A DNA stretch of 64,000 bases from positions 326-64,325 of the forward strand of contig UCAG01000013.1 in NCBI GenBank assembly GCA_900470285.1. Reading direction: 5' to 3'. The position numbers and the translations under genes are program-made. Below, piece by piece: positions 51,781 through 61,997 of the stretch; the stretch's first letter is position 1; the number at the start of each line of letters is the position of its first letter. This DNA is from Hyphomicrobiales bacterium. GTDB lineage: Bacteria > Pseudomonadota > Alphaproteobacteria > Rhizobiales > Rhizobiaceae. The notes beneath the pieces are model-generated. The model was not told the DNA's origin. It saw only the letters and a list, made by a program, of their open reading frames with translations, and made no database searches.

Positions 51781-51812
51781 AGTTCTGCTTGTGATCGTTA
51801 ACGATCAGCAGA

Positions 51813-52565
51813 TTAGAACTTGTAGTTTACGCCGATACGTACTTCATTAACCGATGTTTTGAAGTTACGATCGTTCAGGTATTCTTTTGCCCCGCCAACA
51901 ACATTTGGATCAACCAGGGAAACACGGTTTTTACCGAAGTTTTTATGCAAGTACTCAGTTTTGATTGTCCAATTGTCAGTTACAGCATACTCGAGACCTG
52001 CACCAGCAGTCCAACCAACAACGGTTTTGCTTTCTGATGTTTCAAACGCAGCGCCTTTTGAGTAGCATTTACCAATGGTAACACCTACACGTGCGCTATC
52101 ACAGCCGAGGGAGTACTTTGTGTTGCCCCACGCAATACCACCGGTTACGAATGGCAGGAAGCGATCAACCGCATAGCCAAGACGTGCACGAACTGTACCA
52201 TTGGTGCTGAGTTTATCCGAACCATAATAAGGATCGTTTATGTTCGCGCCGCCCCAATTCTTTTTGATCGAACCGAAAGAAACGTCAGCTTCTGCACCGA
52301 GGACAACATTGTTGTCGAACTGCCAGTTATAACCAGCCTGCAAACCACCGAAACCGCCTTTTGGTTTTTGCTTGCTTGCTTCTGGGTTATTCACGTCATG
52401 GGATGTGCCCCAGCCGTAACCGGCATGTGCGCCGAGGTAACCACCGGTCCAGCTGAATGCGGAATATTCAACCGGTGCTGGTTCCGGAGCAGAAACGATA
52501 GCGTCTGCGGCGAAAGCCTGACCTGACAATACAGTCATGGCGAGAAGGGCTGCGATTTTTTTCAT
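51813..52565 (-). CDS. Outer-membrane beta-barrel protein of the Omp25/Omp31 family
   Basis: The 250-residue protein has a signal peptide (KKIAALLAMTVLSGQAFA, cleavage before ADAIVS). The family segments 'FSWTGGYLGAHAGYGWG', 'FGGLQAGYNWQFDNNVVLGAEADVSFG', 'LSTNGTVRARLGYAVDRFLPFVTGGIAWG' and 'GWTAGAGLEYAVTDNWTIKTEYLHKNFG' are followed by a terminal 'VRIGVNYKF' with final Phe. It has two Cys residues in a surface-loop region ('GCDSARVGVTIGKC'), which may form a disulfide and is unusual for the family. It is a major outer-membrane protein in Brucellaceae relatives. Confidence 0.9.
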   Translation of the reverse strand: MKKIAALLAMTVLSGQAFAADAIVSAPEPAPVEYSAFSWTGGYLGAHAGYGWGTSHDVNNPEASKQKPKGGFGGLQAGYNWQFDNNVVLGAEADVSFGSIKKNWGGANINDPYYGSDKLSTNGTVRARLGYAVDRFLPFVTGGIAWGNTKYSLGCDSARVGVTIGKCYSKGAAFETSESKTVVGWTAGAGLEYAVTDNWTIKTEYLHKNFGKNRVSLVDPNVVGGAKEYLNDRNFKTSVNEVRIGVNYKF

Positions 52566-53036
52566 ATCTAAAGTCCGTTCGTTAAAGAATTTGAACTGAC
52601 CTTATCTGTAAAAAAATTAATGAACACCCTAAAATTATAGTTTAGAAATGACTAACGACTATTTGCCAAGTTGCTGAAATAACTGGTTTTTCTATAATTT
52701 TGGTCACATGGATAATTTTAAAATGAATTAATTGATTAAAATTCATAATGTTAAATTATTTTAGCTTAAAGTAATTTAATATTTATTGAATGTATTTTAG
52801 CTTTTCTTGATATATTTCTTGATGGTTATTACAGTTACTTGTGTTGCAAAAAAGTATCTGTTTTTCTGTGTGAATTCTAAAATTATTTTCTGAAAAATAT
52901 AGTTTTTATACAAAAAAGCTTGGTTTTGAAGAATCGAGCAGCCTTTTCGGGGTTCTTAAACGGTATTCTTGTGCCTGAAACATCTGATTGATAGAGCTGC
53001 GACAGAAAGTTTGGATTTAAATTTTCAAAAACAGAT

Positions 53037-53062
53037 TTTTGACGTTTACGCAAACGTCAAAA
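53037..53062 (+). promoter_or_regulatory. 26-base dyad, LiuR/fatty-acid-type operator candidate
   Basis: The arms TTTTGACGTTT and AAACGTCAAAA are exact reverse complements around the spacer ACGC. The dyad contains the GACGTTTACG element related to the GACGTAAACG site at 37010-37028. It lies about 315 bases upstream of the acyl-CoA dehydrogenase ATG. LiuR-type MerR regulators of acyl-CoA catabolism bind sites of this look, from memory. Confidence 0.5.
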
Positions 53063-53291
53063 TTTATTAGGCTGATATCCGAGGGTGCTGTAATAATTTT
53101 ACTGCTTCATAAAAATGACGGTTTTCACGCAAGAGTGCATACTGTCAGGCGGATCCCGTGATAGGCTGTTAAAGAATTCATGGGAAAGCGAACAGACGCT
53201 GCCGGAGAGGAGTCCGGTTGTGTTTGGGCAGAAAGAGAACGGCACCACAGAGCCAGGCTATCCTGTGTTCTGAATGTTTGAATGACAACGC

Positions 53292-53354
53292 GCGGGAGAG
53301 GTAGCGTCTTAACGAACACCTCCGCCCGCATTCCGGCAGAACAATTATCTGCCG
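53292..53354 (+). promoter_or_regulatory. Structured leader before the acyl-CoA dehydrogenase gene
   Basis: Two hairpins stand just before the ribosome site: an imperfect one (GCGGGAGAGGT with ACCTCCGCCCGC) and a perfect 7-bp one (CGGCAGA with TCTGCCG, 53334-53354). The strong GGAGGA Shine-Dalgarno sequence follows at 53366. A translational or stability role is possible. Confidence 0.35.
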
Positions 53355-53376
53355 ACGTCAAACTTGGAGGAAGTGC

Positions 53377-55170
53377 ATGCCAGTCTATCGCGCGCCGGTT
53401 CAGGATACGCAGTTTATTCTGAATGATGTTTTGGGCGTCCAGTCCCGTAATGATCTGCCGTCCTATGCGGAAATGAGCGCAGACACGATCGAAGCCATTT
53501 TGCAGGAAGGCGCAAAGCTTGCCGAGCAGACCCTGTTCCCTGTCAATTACAGCGGCGACCGTGAAGGCTGCAAGCGTTTGCCAGATGCTTCCGTTAAGGT
53601 GCCGCAGGGTTTCAAAGAGGCCTATGATCAATATTGTGCCGGTGGCTGGGTAGGGCTGGCCGCACCGGAGGAATTCGGCGGTCAGGGGCTGCCCTATCTG
53701 CTCCATGCAGCGGTGGGTGAATATATGTCCTCTGCCAATATGGCGCTGATGATGTATCCGGGTCTGACGCAGGGCGCGATTGCCGCGATTATCACCCATG
53801 GTACTGACGAGCAAAAGCAGGCTTATCTGCCTAAGATGATTGAAGGTTGCTGGTCAGGCACCATGAACCTCACCGAACCGCATTGCGGTACGGATTTAGG
53901 TTTGCTGCGCACTAAGGCTGTACCGCAGGCGGATGGCTCCTACAAGATTTCCGGTTCGAAGATTTTCATCTCCGCCGGTGAACATGGCATGACCGATAAT
54001 ATTATCCATCTGGTGCTGGCGCGTATTGAAGGCGCACCGGAAGGTAATAAAGGCATTTCGCTGTTTATTGTGCCGAAGTTCAATCTTGATGCCAATGGTG
54101 AAGCGGGCACACGCAACGGCGTGACTTGCGGCTCCATTGAAGAAAAAATGGGCATTCACGGCAACTCAACTTGCGTGATGAATTATGATGACGCGACGGG
54201 CTTCCTGATCGGCGGTGAAAACAAAGGCCTGCGTGCCATGTTCACCATGATGAATGAAGCGCGTCTTGGCGTGGCATTGCAGGGTCTGTCGATTGCCGAA
54301 ACTGCCTATCAGAATGCCGCTGACTATGCCCGTGATCGTTTGCAGGGACGGGCGCTGACCGGTGCGAAATATCCGGACAAAAAAGCTGATCCGATCATCG
54401 TGCATCCGGATATCCGCCGCACATTAATGACCATTCGCGCTTTTAATGAAGCTGGCCGTGCGCTGTTGCTGTCTACTGCTTTGCAGTCTGACATTGCGCA
54501 TTATAGCAGTGATGAAGCTGTCCGCGAATTAGCCGATGATCATGTCGGTCTGTTGACGCCGGTGCTGAAAGGTGTGCTGACCGATAAGGGCTTTGACCAT
54601 GCGGTCATGGCGCAGCAGGTCTTTGGCGGGCATGGCTATATTGAAGAAAACGGCATGAGCCAGTATGTGCGCGACGCCCGTATCACCATGATCTATGAGG
54701 GTGCCAATGGTATTCAGGCGCTGGATCTGGTGGGGCGCAAACTGCCTGCCAATGGCGGCCGTGCATTGATGGCCTATTTCAAGGAAATCGGCGATTTCTG
54801 TGAAGAAAACCGCGCAGATGAGGCGCTGTCTTTTTACACAAAACATTTGAAAAAAGGCCTGAATGATCTGCAGGGCGCATCCATGTGGCTGATGCAAAAC
54901 GCGATGGCCAATCCTGATAATGCCGGTGCTGCTTCAACAGATTATATGCATCTCTTTGGTCTGGTTGCTTTTGGTCATATGTGGGCAAAAATGGCGAAAG
55001 CTGCACAGGAAAAATTGAATGCCGGTGCCGGTGACAAAGCCTATTTTGAAGCTAAACTTGTCACAGCCCGTTTCTATATGGAGCGTATTATGCCGGAAAC
55101 GCAATTGCGTCTGGCACGCATCCAGACCGGTGCCGATACGATGATGACACTGCCGGAAGATGCTTTTTAA
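53377..55170 (+). CDS. Acyl-CoA dehydrogenase, long form with C-terminal domain
   Basis: The 597-residue flavoprotein has the extended acyl-CoA dehydrogenase layout. An N-terminal extension ([19 protein letters not shown]) is followed by the helical domain and '[16 protein letters not shown]'. The FAD/substrate loop is '[48 protein letters not shown]', then comes '[42 protein letters not shown]', whose Glu-Gly is the usual catalytic base region, and a C-terminal tail domain. It catalyses the first step of beta-oxidation of an acyl-CoA, with electron transfer flavoprotein as acceptor. ATG 53377 has GGAGGA about 6 bases upstream. It heads a three-gene operon. Confidence 0.92.
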   Translation: MPVYRAPVQDTQFILNDVLGVQSRNDLPSYAEMSADTIEAILQEGAKLAEQTLFPVNYSGDREGCKRLPDASVKVPQGFKEAYDQYCAGGWVGLAAPEEFGGQGLPYLLHAAVGEYMSSANMALMMYPGLTQGAIAAIITHGTDEQKQAYLPKMIEGCWSGTMNLTEPHCGTDLGLLRTKAVPQADGSYKISGSKIFISAGEHGMTDNIIHLVLARIEGAPEGNKGISLFIVPKFNLDANGEAGTRNGVTCGSIEEKMGIHGNSTCVMNYDDATGFLIGGENKGLRAMFTMMNEARLGVALQGLSIAETAYQNAADYARDRLQGRALTGAKYPDKKADPIIVHPDIRRTLMTIRAFNEAGRALLLSTALQSDIAHYSSDEAVRELADDHVGLLTPVLKGVLTDKGFDHAVMAQQVFGGHGYIEENGMSQYVRDARITMIYEGANGIQALDLVGRKLPANGGRALMAYFKEIGDFCEENRADEALSFYTKHLKKGLNDLQGASMWLMQNAMANPDNAGAASTDYMHLFGLVAFGHMWAKMAKAAQEKLNAGAGDKAYFEAKLVTARFYMERIMPETQLRLARIQTGADTMMTLPEDAF

Positions 55171-55222
55171 GAAACGCAGAGAGCGTCTTAAAAAGTTGGA
55201 AAAGTTGGGAGTTAATTGAACT

Positions 55223-56431
55223 ATGGCTGATGCTTTTATTTATGATCATGTGCGCACTCCACGCGGCCGCGGCAAGAAAGACGGGAGTCTTCATGAGGTG
55301 CCTGCGGTGCGCCTTGGTGCTAAAGTGCTGGAAGCCCTGCGTGATCGCAACGGCATTGATACTGCAAAAGTAGACGATATTATTTTCGGCTGTGTTGATC
55401 CGGTTGGTGAAGCCGGTGCGGTTATTCCGCGCTCGGCTGCTTTTGAAGCCGGATATGATTTCAAAGCGCCGGGTATGCAGATTTCGCGCTTCTGTGCCTC
55501 CGGTTTGGATGCCGTTAATCTCGCCGCAGCCAAAATTGCAGGCGGTACGGATGAGCTGGTGATTGCCGGTGGTGTGGAAAGCATGTCCCGCGTCGGTATG
55601 GGTATGTCCGGCGGCGCTTGGTATATGGATCCGTCGGTTGGTTTTCCGGGCTGGTTCATGCCGCAGGGCGTATCCGCTGATCTGATCGCCACCAAATATG
55701 GCTTCTCCCGTGAGGATGTGGATGCTTATGCGGTGGAAAGTCAGCGTCGCGCGGGTGAGAGCTGGAAGAAGGGCTACTTCAAAAACTCGGTCATTCCCAT
55801 CAAGGATATTAATGGCCTGACCATTCTTGACCATGACGAGCATATGCGCCCGACCACTGATCTGGCAGCGCTTTCCGGCCTTAATCCGTCTTTCGTGATG
55901 CCGGGAGAAATGGGCGGCTTTAATGCTGTCGGTATTCAGGCGCATCCTGAAGTTGAAACCATTAATCACGTGCACCATGCCGGTAACTCCTCAGGGATTG
56001 TCGATGGTGCTGCAGGGGTACTGGTCGGCTCCAAACGTGCAGGTAAAATGCTCGACATTAAACCGCGTGCCCGCATCCGTGCTTTCACCAATATCGGCTC
56101 CGATCCGGCGTTGATGCTGACCGGTCCTGTGGATGTGACAGAAAAACTGCTTGAACGTGCAAAAATGAAGCTCTCGGATATTGATCTGTTCGAGCTGAAT
56201 GAGGCTTTCGCGGCGGTGGTACTGCGTTACATGCAGGCCTTTAATATTCCGCATAGCAAAATCAATGTGAACGGCGGTGCGATTGCTATGGGGCATCCTC
56301 TGGGTGCAACCGGTGCGATGATCCTCGGCACCGTGCTTGATGAACTGGAACGGCGTGATCTCAATACAGCACTGGTTACCCTGTGTATCGGTGCAGGTAT
56401 GGGCACGGCAACCATCATTGAGCGTGTGTGA
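55223..56431 (+). CDS. fadA: Acetyl-CoA C-acyltransferase (thiolase)
   Basis: The 402-residue thiolase has catalytic Cys91 in '[17 protein letters not shown]', His in '[15 protein letters not shown]' (about 356) and the second Cys in '[10 protein letters not shown]' (about 388). It performs the thiolytic last step of beta-oxidation, or acetoacetyl-CoA cleavage. 'NEAFAAVVL' supplies the usual Asn-Glu-Ala motif. It lies 52 bases after the dehydrogenase gene and overlaps the region of the following gene's ribosome site. The gene symbol follows operon role; substrate chain length is not readable. Confidence 0.9.
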   Translation: MADAFIYDHVRTPRGRGKKDGSLHEVPAVRLGAKVLEALRDRNGIDTAKVDDIIFGCVDPVGEAGAVIPRSAAFEAGYDFKAPGMQISRFCASGLDAVNLAAAKIAGGTDELVIAGGVESMSRVGMGMSGGAWYMDPSVGFPGWFMPQGVSADLIATKYGFSREDVDAYAVESQRRAGESWKKGYFKNSVIPIKDINGLTILDHDEHMRPTTDLAALSGLNPSFVMPGEMGGFNAVGIQAHPEVETINHVHHAGNSSGIVDGAAGVLVGSKRAGKMLDIKPRARIRAFTNIGSDPALMLTGPVDVTEKLLERAKMKLSDIDLFELNEAFAAVVLRYMQAFNIPHSKINVNGGAIAMGHPLGATGAMILGTVLDELERRDLNTALVTLCIGAGMGTATIIERV

Positions 56432-56445
56432 GGGAGGGTAGTCCA

Positions 56446-58662
56446 ATGACAAATTACAAGAATTTTAAAGTTGAAACCGGCGCAGACGGTATTGCTGTTG
56501 TCACATGGAACATGCCTGACAAAAGCATGAATGTGCTGACCGAAGAAGTACTGACCGAACTCGACAAGATTATCGATCAGGTTGTGGCAGATGGCACGAT
56601 TAAAGGCGCGGTGATTACGTCCGGCAAGGATACATTCTCTGGTGGTGCCGACCTCACCATGATGCAGGAAATGCTGGCGCGTTTCAAAAAAGAGCAGAAG
56701 CAGGATGCTGACAAAGCTGTCCAGAACCTGTTTGACAATGTCGGTCGAATGACCGGCCTGTATCGTAAGCTGGAAACCTGCGGCAAACCTTGGGTCTCAG
56801 CAATCAACGGTACCTGCATGGGCGGTGCGCTGGAACTGTCGCTGGCTTGTCATGGTCGTGTGGTTTCCGATGCGGAAGGCGTGAAACTGGCGCTGCCGGA
56901 AGTGAAGGTCGGCCTGTTCCCGGGCGCCGGTGGTACGCAGCGCGTGCCGCGTCTGGTCAACCAGCAGGATGCCCTGCAGATGATGACCACCGGTTCGAGC
57001 CTGACTGCTGCCCGCGCTAAAGGCATGGGACTGGTGCATGAGGTGGCTTCGGCGAAGAAGCTGGTGGAAACCGCCAAGAAAATGATCCGTAACGGGCTGA
57101 AACCGGTGCAACCTTGGGATGAGAAGGGCTTTAAACTGCCGGGTGGTGCGATTTATTCTGCAGCCGGTGCCAATCTCTGGCCTGCGGCAACGGCTATTCT
57201 GCGTCGCGAAACTTCCGGCAATTATCCGGCAGCACTGACCATTCTCAAATGCGTTTATGAAGGTCTGCTGGTGCCGTTCGATACCGGCCTGAAGATTGAA
57301 CAGCGCTATTTCACGCATATTCTGCAGACCACAGAAGCGCAATCGATGATCCGCTCACTGTTCGTATCCCTGCAGGAGTTGAACAAAGGAGCACGCCGTC
57401 CGGAAGGCATCAAGCCAACCAAGTTCAAGAAAATCGGCGTGATCGGTGCCGGTTTTATGGGCGCAGGTATTGCCTATGTCACGGCCAAAGCCGGTATTCC
57501 GGTGGTTTTGATCGACCGTAATCTGGAAGCAGCGGAAAAAGGCAAAGCCCATTCTGCCGATCTGATTGCCAAAGAGATGCAGAAAGGCCGGATGACAGCA
57601 GAAGATAAAGACAAGCTGCTGGCATTGATTACGCCATCTGCCGATTATGCGGCGCTGGATGGTGCCGATCTGGTGATTGAAGCTGTTTTTGAAGATCGCG
57701 GCGTCAAGCAGGCGGCAACCGAACAGGCAGAAGCGGTGCTGGGGCAGAATGCAATTTTTGCATCCAATACTTCAACCCTGCCGATTACCGGTCTTGCCAA
57801 AGTCTCACAGCGTCCGAAAAACTTCATCGGTCTGCACTTCTTCTCACCTGTTGATAAGATGATGCTGGTTGAAGTGATTATGGGCAAGAAGACGGGCGAA
57901 AAGGCGCTGGCAACGGCACTGGATTATGTGCGTGCCATCAAGAAAACGCCGATTGTCGTCAATGATACACGCGGTTTCTACGTCAATCGTTGTGTACTGC
58001 GTTATATGTCTGAAGCCTATAATATGCTGGTGGAAGGCGTGCCGCCAGTAATGATCGAAAATGCCGCCAAAATGGCCGGTATGCCGGTCGGGCCGCTGGC
58101 ACTCAATGATGAGACAGCGATTGATCTGTCGCAGAAAATTCTCAAGGCAACGCTGGCTGATCTGGGTGACAAGGCCGTTGATCCGCGCCATGTCGAACTG
58201 GTCAATACGCTGGTGGATAAATATGACCGCCTCGGCCGCAAGAACGGCAAAGGCTTCTATGATTATCCGGCGCGGCCTGCCAAGAAACATCTGTGGCCTG
58301 AGCTGAGCACCCTTTATCCGCAACAGGATGCAGACAAGGTGGATGTGGAAGTGCTGAAACAGCGTTTCCTCGTCACTATCGCTCTGGAAGCGGCCCGTGT
58401 GATGGAAGAGGGCATTGTGACCGATCCGCGTGAAGCCGATGTCGGCTCCATTCTTGCTTTCGGTTTTGCACCTTATACCGGCGGTACGCTGTCTTACATC
58501 GATGGTATGGGCGCCAAAGCTTTCGTGAAACTGGCGAAAAAGCTGCAGAAGGATTACGGCGCGCAGTTCAAGGCACCGAAACTCCTGACCGACATGGCGG
58601 ATAATGGTGAAACATTTTATCAGCGTTTCAACCCCTATAAGGCCGCTGATAAAGCTGCTTAA
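56446..58662 (+). CDS. fadB: Multifunctional enoyl-CoA hydratase/3-hydroxyacyl-CoA dehydrogenase (FadB/FadJ-like)
   Basis: The 738-residue protein starts at ATG 56446, 7 bases after GGGAGGG; an in-frame GTG 18 bases upstream is less likely. Residues 1-190 are an enoyl-CoA hydratase domain ('[12 protein letters not shown]', '[20 protein letters not shown]', '[16 protein letters not shown]'). Residues about 325-500 are the NAD-binding dehydrogenase domain ('[30 protein letters not shown]', '[39 protein letters not shown]') and the rest the dehydrogenase C-terminal domain. It does the second and third steps of beta-oxidation. It is the third gene of the operon and ends before a strong terminator. 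Confidence 0.92.
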   Translation: MTNYKNFKVETGADGIAVVTWNMPDKSMNVLTEEVLTELDKIIDQVVADGTIKGAVITSGKDTFSGGADLTMMQEMLARFKKEQKQDADKAVQNLFDNVGRMTGLYRKLETCGKPWVSAINGTCMGGALELSLACHGRVVSDAEGVKLALPEVKVGLFPGAGGTQRVPRLVNQQDALQMMTTGSSLTAARAKGMGLVHEVASAKKLVETAKKMIRNGLKPVQPWDEKGFKLPGGAIYSAAGANLWPAATAILRRETSGNYPAALTILKCVYEGLLVPFDTGLKIEQRYFTHILQTTEAQSMIRSLFVSLQELNKGARRPEGIKPTKFKKIGVIGAGFMGAGIAYVTAKAGIPVVLIDRNLEAAEKGKAHSADLIAKEMQKGRMTAEDKDKLLALITPSADYAALDGADLVIEAVFEDRGVKQAATEQAEAVLGQNAIFASNTSTLPITGLAKVSQRPKNFIGLHFFSPVDKMMLVEVIMGKKTGEKALATALDYVRAIKKTPIVVNDTRGFYVNRCVLRYMSEAYNMLVEGVPPVMIENAAKMAGMPVGPLALNDETAIDLSQKILKATLADLGDKAVDPRHVELVNTLVDKYDRLGRKNGKGFYDYPARPAKKHLWPELSTLYPQQDADKVDVEVLKQRFLVTIALEAARVMEEGIVTDPREADVGSILAFGFAPYTGGTLSYIDGMGAKAFVKLAKKLQKDYGAQFKAPKLLTDMADNGETFYQRFNPYKAADKAA

Positions 58663-58686
58663 CACGTAGTTTTGATCACTCATGAT

Positions 58687-58724
58687 AAAAATGGCGCGGA
58701 TATCTCTGCGCCATTTTCGTTTTT
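58687..58724 (+). terminator. Intrinsic terminator of the beta-oxidation operon
   Basis: A stem AAAATGGCGC with GCGCCATTTT (10-base loop) is followed by CGTTTTT, 25 bases past the operon's last stop. Confidence 0.9.
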
Positions 58725-58786
58725 GTTGATGTTCTGATGTATGAGCTGGGTTATACTTGCGAGGATTTTATTCCTTCGGATGGCTT

Positions 58787-59065
58787 ATGTTTACCCATGC
58801 AGAACTCTGGTCAGCCATTGATATAGTGGCAAAACGGGCGCAATTAACGCCATCCGGTCTGGCACGGCGTGCCGGTCTTGACCCGACGACGTTTAATAGG
58901 TCCAAGCGTTTCGCGGCAGATGGCAGACCGCGCTGGCCGTCAACGGAATCTCTGGCTAAAATCCTTGAGGTTACTGCAATGGATGTGATGACATTCGCGC
59001 AATTGCTGACAGGCGAAAAATCCATTAACGCGCAGCAGAAGAAGCATGACAATGAACAGGAGTAA
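58787..59065 (+). CDS. Short helix-turn-helix protein resembling the N-domain of S24/LexA-like repressors
   Basis: The 92-residue protein begins at ATG 58787, with GGAT about 7 bases upstream; a TTG at 58757 is unlikely. The Xre-like helix-turn-helix 'TPSGLARRAGLDPTTFNRSKRFAADGRPRWPSTESLAKILEVTAMDVMTF' resembles the DNA-binding half of alphaproteobacterial S24-peptidase repressors. The C-terminal autocleavage domain is absent here, since the frame ends and the next gene begins 2 bases later. It may be a free-standing DNA-binding protein. It is co-transcribed with the nuclease-like gene. Confidence 0.7.
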   Translation: MFTHAELWSAIDIVAKRAQLTPSGLARRAGLDPTTFNRSKRFAADGRPRWPSTESLAKILEVTAMDVMTFAQLLTGEKSINAQQKKHDNEQE

Positions 59066-59067
59066 GT

Positions 59068-60009
59068 ATGCGTAAACCGGCGACCCTTCGGACAATCCTG
59101 CCGCCGATCCTTGCTTTCAGTGTTGGTGCTACTTTATTTGCCGCTTATGTTGCCCCGTTTTACGGCGCGCTTGATCGTGAATCAGGCAGCGGTGAAACCG
59201 GTATTGTCGTCGAAAATTTCGATTTGCCGGAAGATATGCCGCCGGAGCGTTTGCCGTCCGGTACACTTACCGGATCTTCAGAAGGCGAAGAAAACAGCTC
59301 GCAACCGGATGATCCTTTGCCTGATGTTTCCGGTGAAATGCAGAATAAGCCTCTGGAGCGCGTAGACTCGCGCCCGCCTTTGAGCGATCTGGGGTTGGCT
59401 ACGCCGGTGCAGGAAAAAACACCTGAGGCAACACAATCCGGGAAACAGGCTGAAGAACAGGCGGCGGCAGGTGGTTTGTTCTATCGTCCTGTCGCATTGG
59501 CTGCAGGCAGACTGGCGGTGGGCAATCGCACGATCGAGCTGAACGGCATTGATATTGTTGAACCCGATGCATCCTGTTCCGATGTGAATGGTGACGTCTG
59601 GCAATGCGGTATGCAGGCGCGCACAGCATTTCGCTCATGGCTGCGTGGCCGTGCAGTCAGCTGCAACATGGATGGTGTTGAGCAAAATCAGGAGCTGATG
59701 CGCACGAGTTGTACATTGGCGGGAACGGATGTTGCACGCTGGCTGGTAGAGAATGGCTGGGCGCGGGCAACTTTCGGCGGCCAGTATGCAGACAGTCAGA
59801 CACAGGCTGAAAAAATGCTGCTCGGTGTTTTTGGCCGCAAACCGGTAGCGGATATGCCGCAAAGCTCCGGTGATAATCCGGCAGGTATCATGCCTGCACC
59901 TTCATTGCCTGCGGACAATACAATGCCTGATGTTACTGCGCCTGAAGCCACTACGCCGGCACAACCGGTTGCGCCGGACTTGCCGTTTCCACCTGCGCCT
60001 CAGCAGTAA
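59068..60009 (+). CDS. Membrane-anchored staphylococcal-nuclease-like (SNase-fold) protein
   Basis: The 313-residue protein has an N-terminal membrane anchor/signal (about 8-30, 'LRTILPPILAFSVGATLFAAYVAPF'), a long acidic low-complexity linker (about 40-135) and an SNase-like domain (about 145-260: 'RLAVGNRTIELNGIDIVEP', 'WQCGMQARTAFRSWLRGRAVSCN', 'TDVARWLVENGWARA'). A Pro-rich C-terminal tail follows. Full catalytic Arg/Glu of nucleases are not clearly present, so it may be a non-catalytic homologue. ATG 59068 has AGGAG 6 bases upstream and is 2 bases after the HTH stop. It acts, if at all, in the periplasm. Confidence 0.75.
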   Translation: MRKPATLRTILPPILAFSVGATLFAAYVAPFYGALDRESGSGETGIVVENFDLPEDMPPERLPSGTLTGSSEGEENSSQPDDPLPDVSGEMQNKPLERVDSRPPLSDLGLATPVQEKTPEATQSGKQAEEQAAAGGLFYRPVALAAGRLAVGNRTIELNGIDIVEPDASCSDVNGDVWQCGMQARTAFRSWLRGRAVSCNMDGVEQNQELMRTSCTLAGTDVARWLVENGWARATFGGQYADSQTQAEKMLLGVFGRKPVADMPQSSGDNPAGIMPAPSLPADNTMPDVTAPEATTPAQPVAPDLPFPPAPQQ

Positions 60010-60014
60010 AATAT

Positions 60015-60047
60015 AAAAAAGCCGCGTTTCAGAAACGCGGCTTTTTC
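60015..60047. terminator. Bidirectional terminator between convergent genes
   Basis: A strong stem GCCGCGTTTC with GAAACGCGGC, flanked by A6 and T5, separates the nuclease-like gene from the convergent lysyl-tRNA synthetase gene. Confidence 0.92.
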
Positions 60048-60064
60048 TTTTTTATTTTGAAGTC

Positions 60065-61714
60065 TCAGGCGCGTTTCAGTGCCTCGGCAATCAGGCCGCG
60101 TGTTTCATCAATGCCGTAAAGCGCTACGAAAGAACCAAAGCGCGGGCCGCGTTCCTGTCCGATCAGCACTTCATAGAGCATCTGGAAGAACGAGACAGAC
60201 ACACCAGGGCCACCATCAGGGCTCTTCTTATTGTGATCCTGATAGCGCTCAATCACGCGGGCCACATCCAGAATAGCATTCTGAATTGTTGTGCCGTCTG
60301 CACCGGTTTCCAGAGCAGTGAGCGCCTGATCAAGATGGCGCAGGGCCTGCTGTTCAACTTCATCCGGCGCACGGAATTTCTTGCTCGGCTTCACGAAATC
60401 ATTGAAGTAGCGAATGGCATATTCCACCAGAGCATTGAGCTCCGGATGGGTTGCCGGAGATGCGCCCGGTGCATAACGCGAGATGAAGCCCCACAAAGTG
60501 CTGGCATTTTCCGCATTGGATGCACTGACAAGATTCAGCAGCATGGCAAACGGCACCGGCAGATCAACCTTTGGCGGATTGCCGTAATGCTGATGCCAGA
60601 CCGGATTGTTCAGACGGGCTGCCCAATCTTGTTTTTCATAGGCCGCCAGATAGGTGAAATATTCATCCACGGCTTTCGGGATGACGTCGAAATACAGCTT
60701 TTTCGCTGTTCTCGGCTTCTGGAACATATACAGGCCGAGGCTTTCGGTCGGTGCATAGGTCAGCCATTCATCAATGCTGATGCCATTGCCTTTTGACTTG
60801 GAAATCTTTTGGCCGAGATCGTCGAGGAACAGTTCATACACGAAATGCTCCGGCGCACGACCACCAAGAATTTCACAAATCTTGTCATAGATTGTCTGGT
60901 TGGTCTGGTGATCTTTACCAAACATTTCAAAGTCAACGCCCAGCGCTGCCCAACGCATGCCGAAGTCCGGCTTCCACTGCAGTTTCACATTGCCACCGGT
61001 GACCGGCAGTGTTGTTTCCACGCCGTTTTCATCGTCAAATGTGATGGTGCCGGCTTTCGCGTCAACCTTTTTCATTGGTACGTAAAGCACACGACCGGTG
61101 GTAGGCGAAATCGGCAGGAACGGGCTGTAAGTGGCGCGGCGCTCTTCACCCAGTGTCGGCAGCATCACGGCCATGATGTCGTCGTAACGCTCAACGGCAC
61201 GCAACAGAACCTCGTCAAAGCGACCGGACTTGTAATAGTCGGTCGCACTTGCAAATTCATAGTCAAAGCTGAAGGTGTCGAGGAACCGGCAGAACATGGT
61301 GTTGTTGTGATCGGCAAAGCTCTTATAGTCGCCGCCAAAGGGATTTGGTACGGCTGACAGTGGTAACTGCAAGTACGGCTCGAGTGCTGTACGATCCGGA
61401 ACATTATCCGGAATTTTACGCATGCCGTCCAGATCATCCGAGAAGCAGATGATCTTGGTTTTAACCTTATCTTCGGTCAGAACGCGGAATGCATGGCGCA
61501 CCATGGATGTACGGGCAACTTCGCCGAAAGTACCGATATGCGGCAGACCGGACGGACCATAGCCGGTTTCGAAAATCACGACCTCGGGAAAGCCGGTTTT
61601 CTCGTACCGTTTTATAATTTTCCGAGCCTCTTCAAAGGGCCACGCTTTCGCCTGTGCTGCTGCCGCAATCAGGTCGGGCGCAAGGTCGATGTGGTTTGAG
61701 CGGTCGGTTGTCAT
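60065..61714 (-). CDS. lysK: Lysyl-tRNA synthetase, class I
   Basis: The 549-residue enzyme has the class I signature HIGT (residues 59-62, in '[10 protein letters not shown]') and KISKSKG (about 305), with a helical C-terminal anticodon-binding part, as in archaeal and alphaproteobacterial class I LysRS. It charges tRNA-Lys with lysine; most bacteria use an unrelated class II enzyme, which supports the alphaproteobacterial assignment. ATG 61714 has AGGAAAG 7 bases upstream. A 9-bp hairpin is present in the leader 35 bases above the start. Confidence 0.94.
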   Translation of the reverse strand: MTTDRSNHIDLAPDLIAAAAQAKAWPFEEARKIIKRYEKTGFPEVVIFETGYGPSGLPHIGTFGEVARTSMVRHAFRVLTEDKVKTKIICFSDDLDGMRKIPDNVPDRTALEPYLQLPLSAVPNPFGGDYKSFADHNNTMFCRFLDTFSFDYEFASATDYYKSGRFDEVLLRAVERYDDIMAVMLPTLGEERRATYSPFLPISPTTGRVLYVPMKKVDAKAGTITFDDENGVETTLPVTGGNVKLQWKPDFGMRWAALGVDFEMFGKDHQTNQTIYDKICEILGGRAPEHFVYELFLDDLGQKISKSKGNGISIDEWLTYAPTESLGLYMFQKPRTAKKLYFDVIPKAVDEYFTYLAAYEKQDWAARLNNPVWHQHYGNPPKVDLPVPFAMLLNLVSASNAENASTLWGFISRYAPGASPATHPELNALVEYAIRYFNDFVKPSKKFRAPDEVEQQALRHLDQALTALETGADGTTIQNAILDVARVIERYQDHNKKSPDGGPGVSVSFFQMLYEVLIGQERGPRFGSFVALYGIDETRGLIAEALKRA

Positions 61715-61749
61715 AATATCTTTCCTGATAGGAGGTGCTGGTTTGAAAA

Positions 61750-61777
61750 TATCCGCACTTTTTTACGGGTGCGGATA
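61750..61777 (-). promoter_or_regulatory. Hairpin in the lysK leader
   Basis: The arms TATCCGCAC and GTGCGGATA are perfect complements with a 10-base loop, followed on the minus strand by TTTTC before the lysK ribosome site. It could be a weak attenuator or a 5' stabiliser. Confidence 0.4.
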
Positions 61778-61997
61778 GACAGGTCTATGGTGAGACGCGG
61801 GTTTCGTCAATGCGGTGCTGTGCTTTCTTTGCAAGCGCTGGGGGATATGATGCGCTTTCTTCGTAAGTGCAGGGGTGTAATGCAAAAATGATGGGGGTTG
61901 TGTGCATTATCCTCAGGCTGAAATGCAGTTGAACACTTGTTAAGCCCTATGGAATAGTTTCAAAGTCATAAAAAAGCCGATGCAGGAGTTCTTGGAA

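Larger units (their letters stand above)
52566..53376. other. Long AT-rich divergent regulatory region
   Basis: The 811-base gap separates the porin from the beta-oxidation operon. The porin-side half (about 52600-52930) is very AT-rich with no coding frame. The right half carries the near-perfect 26-bp dyad at 53037-53062 and a structured leader before the acyl-CoA dehydrogenase gene. A minus-strand open frame overlapping 53125-53814 is only a shadow of the dehydrogenase gene. Confidence 0.45.

Noticed and set aside
53125-53814. 229-codon minus-strand frame reaching into the intergenic region
   Set aside because: Most of it is opposite the acyl-CoA dehydrogenase; the rest crosses the structured leader and lacks family-like motifs.
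55088-55978. 296-codon open frame on the minus strand
   Set aside because: It is antisense to the acyl-CoA dehydrogenase end and the thiolase; both real genes have catalytic motifs.
57844-58683. 279-codon open frame on the minus strand
   Set aside because: It is antisense to the FadB-like gene and crosses its terminator region; no start context.
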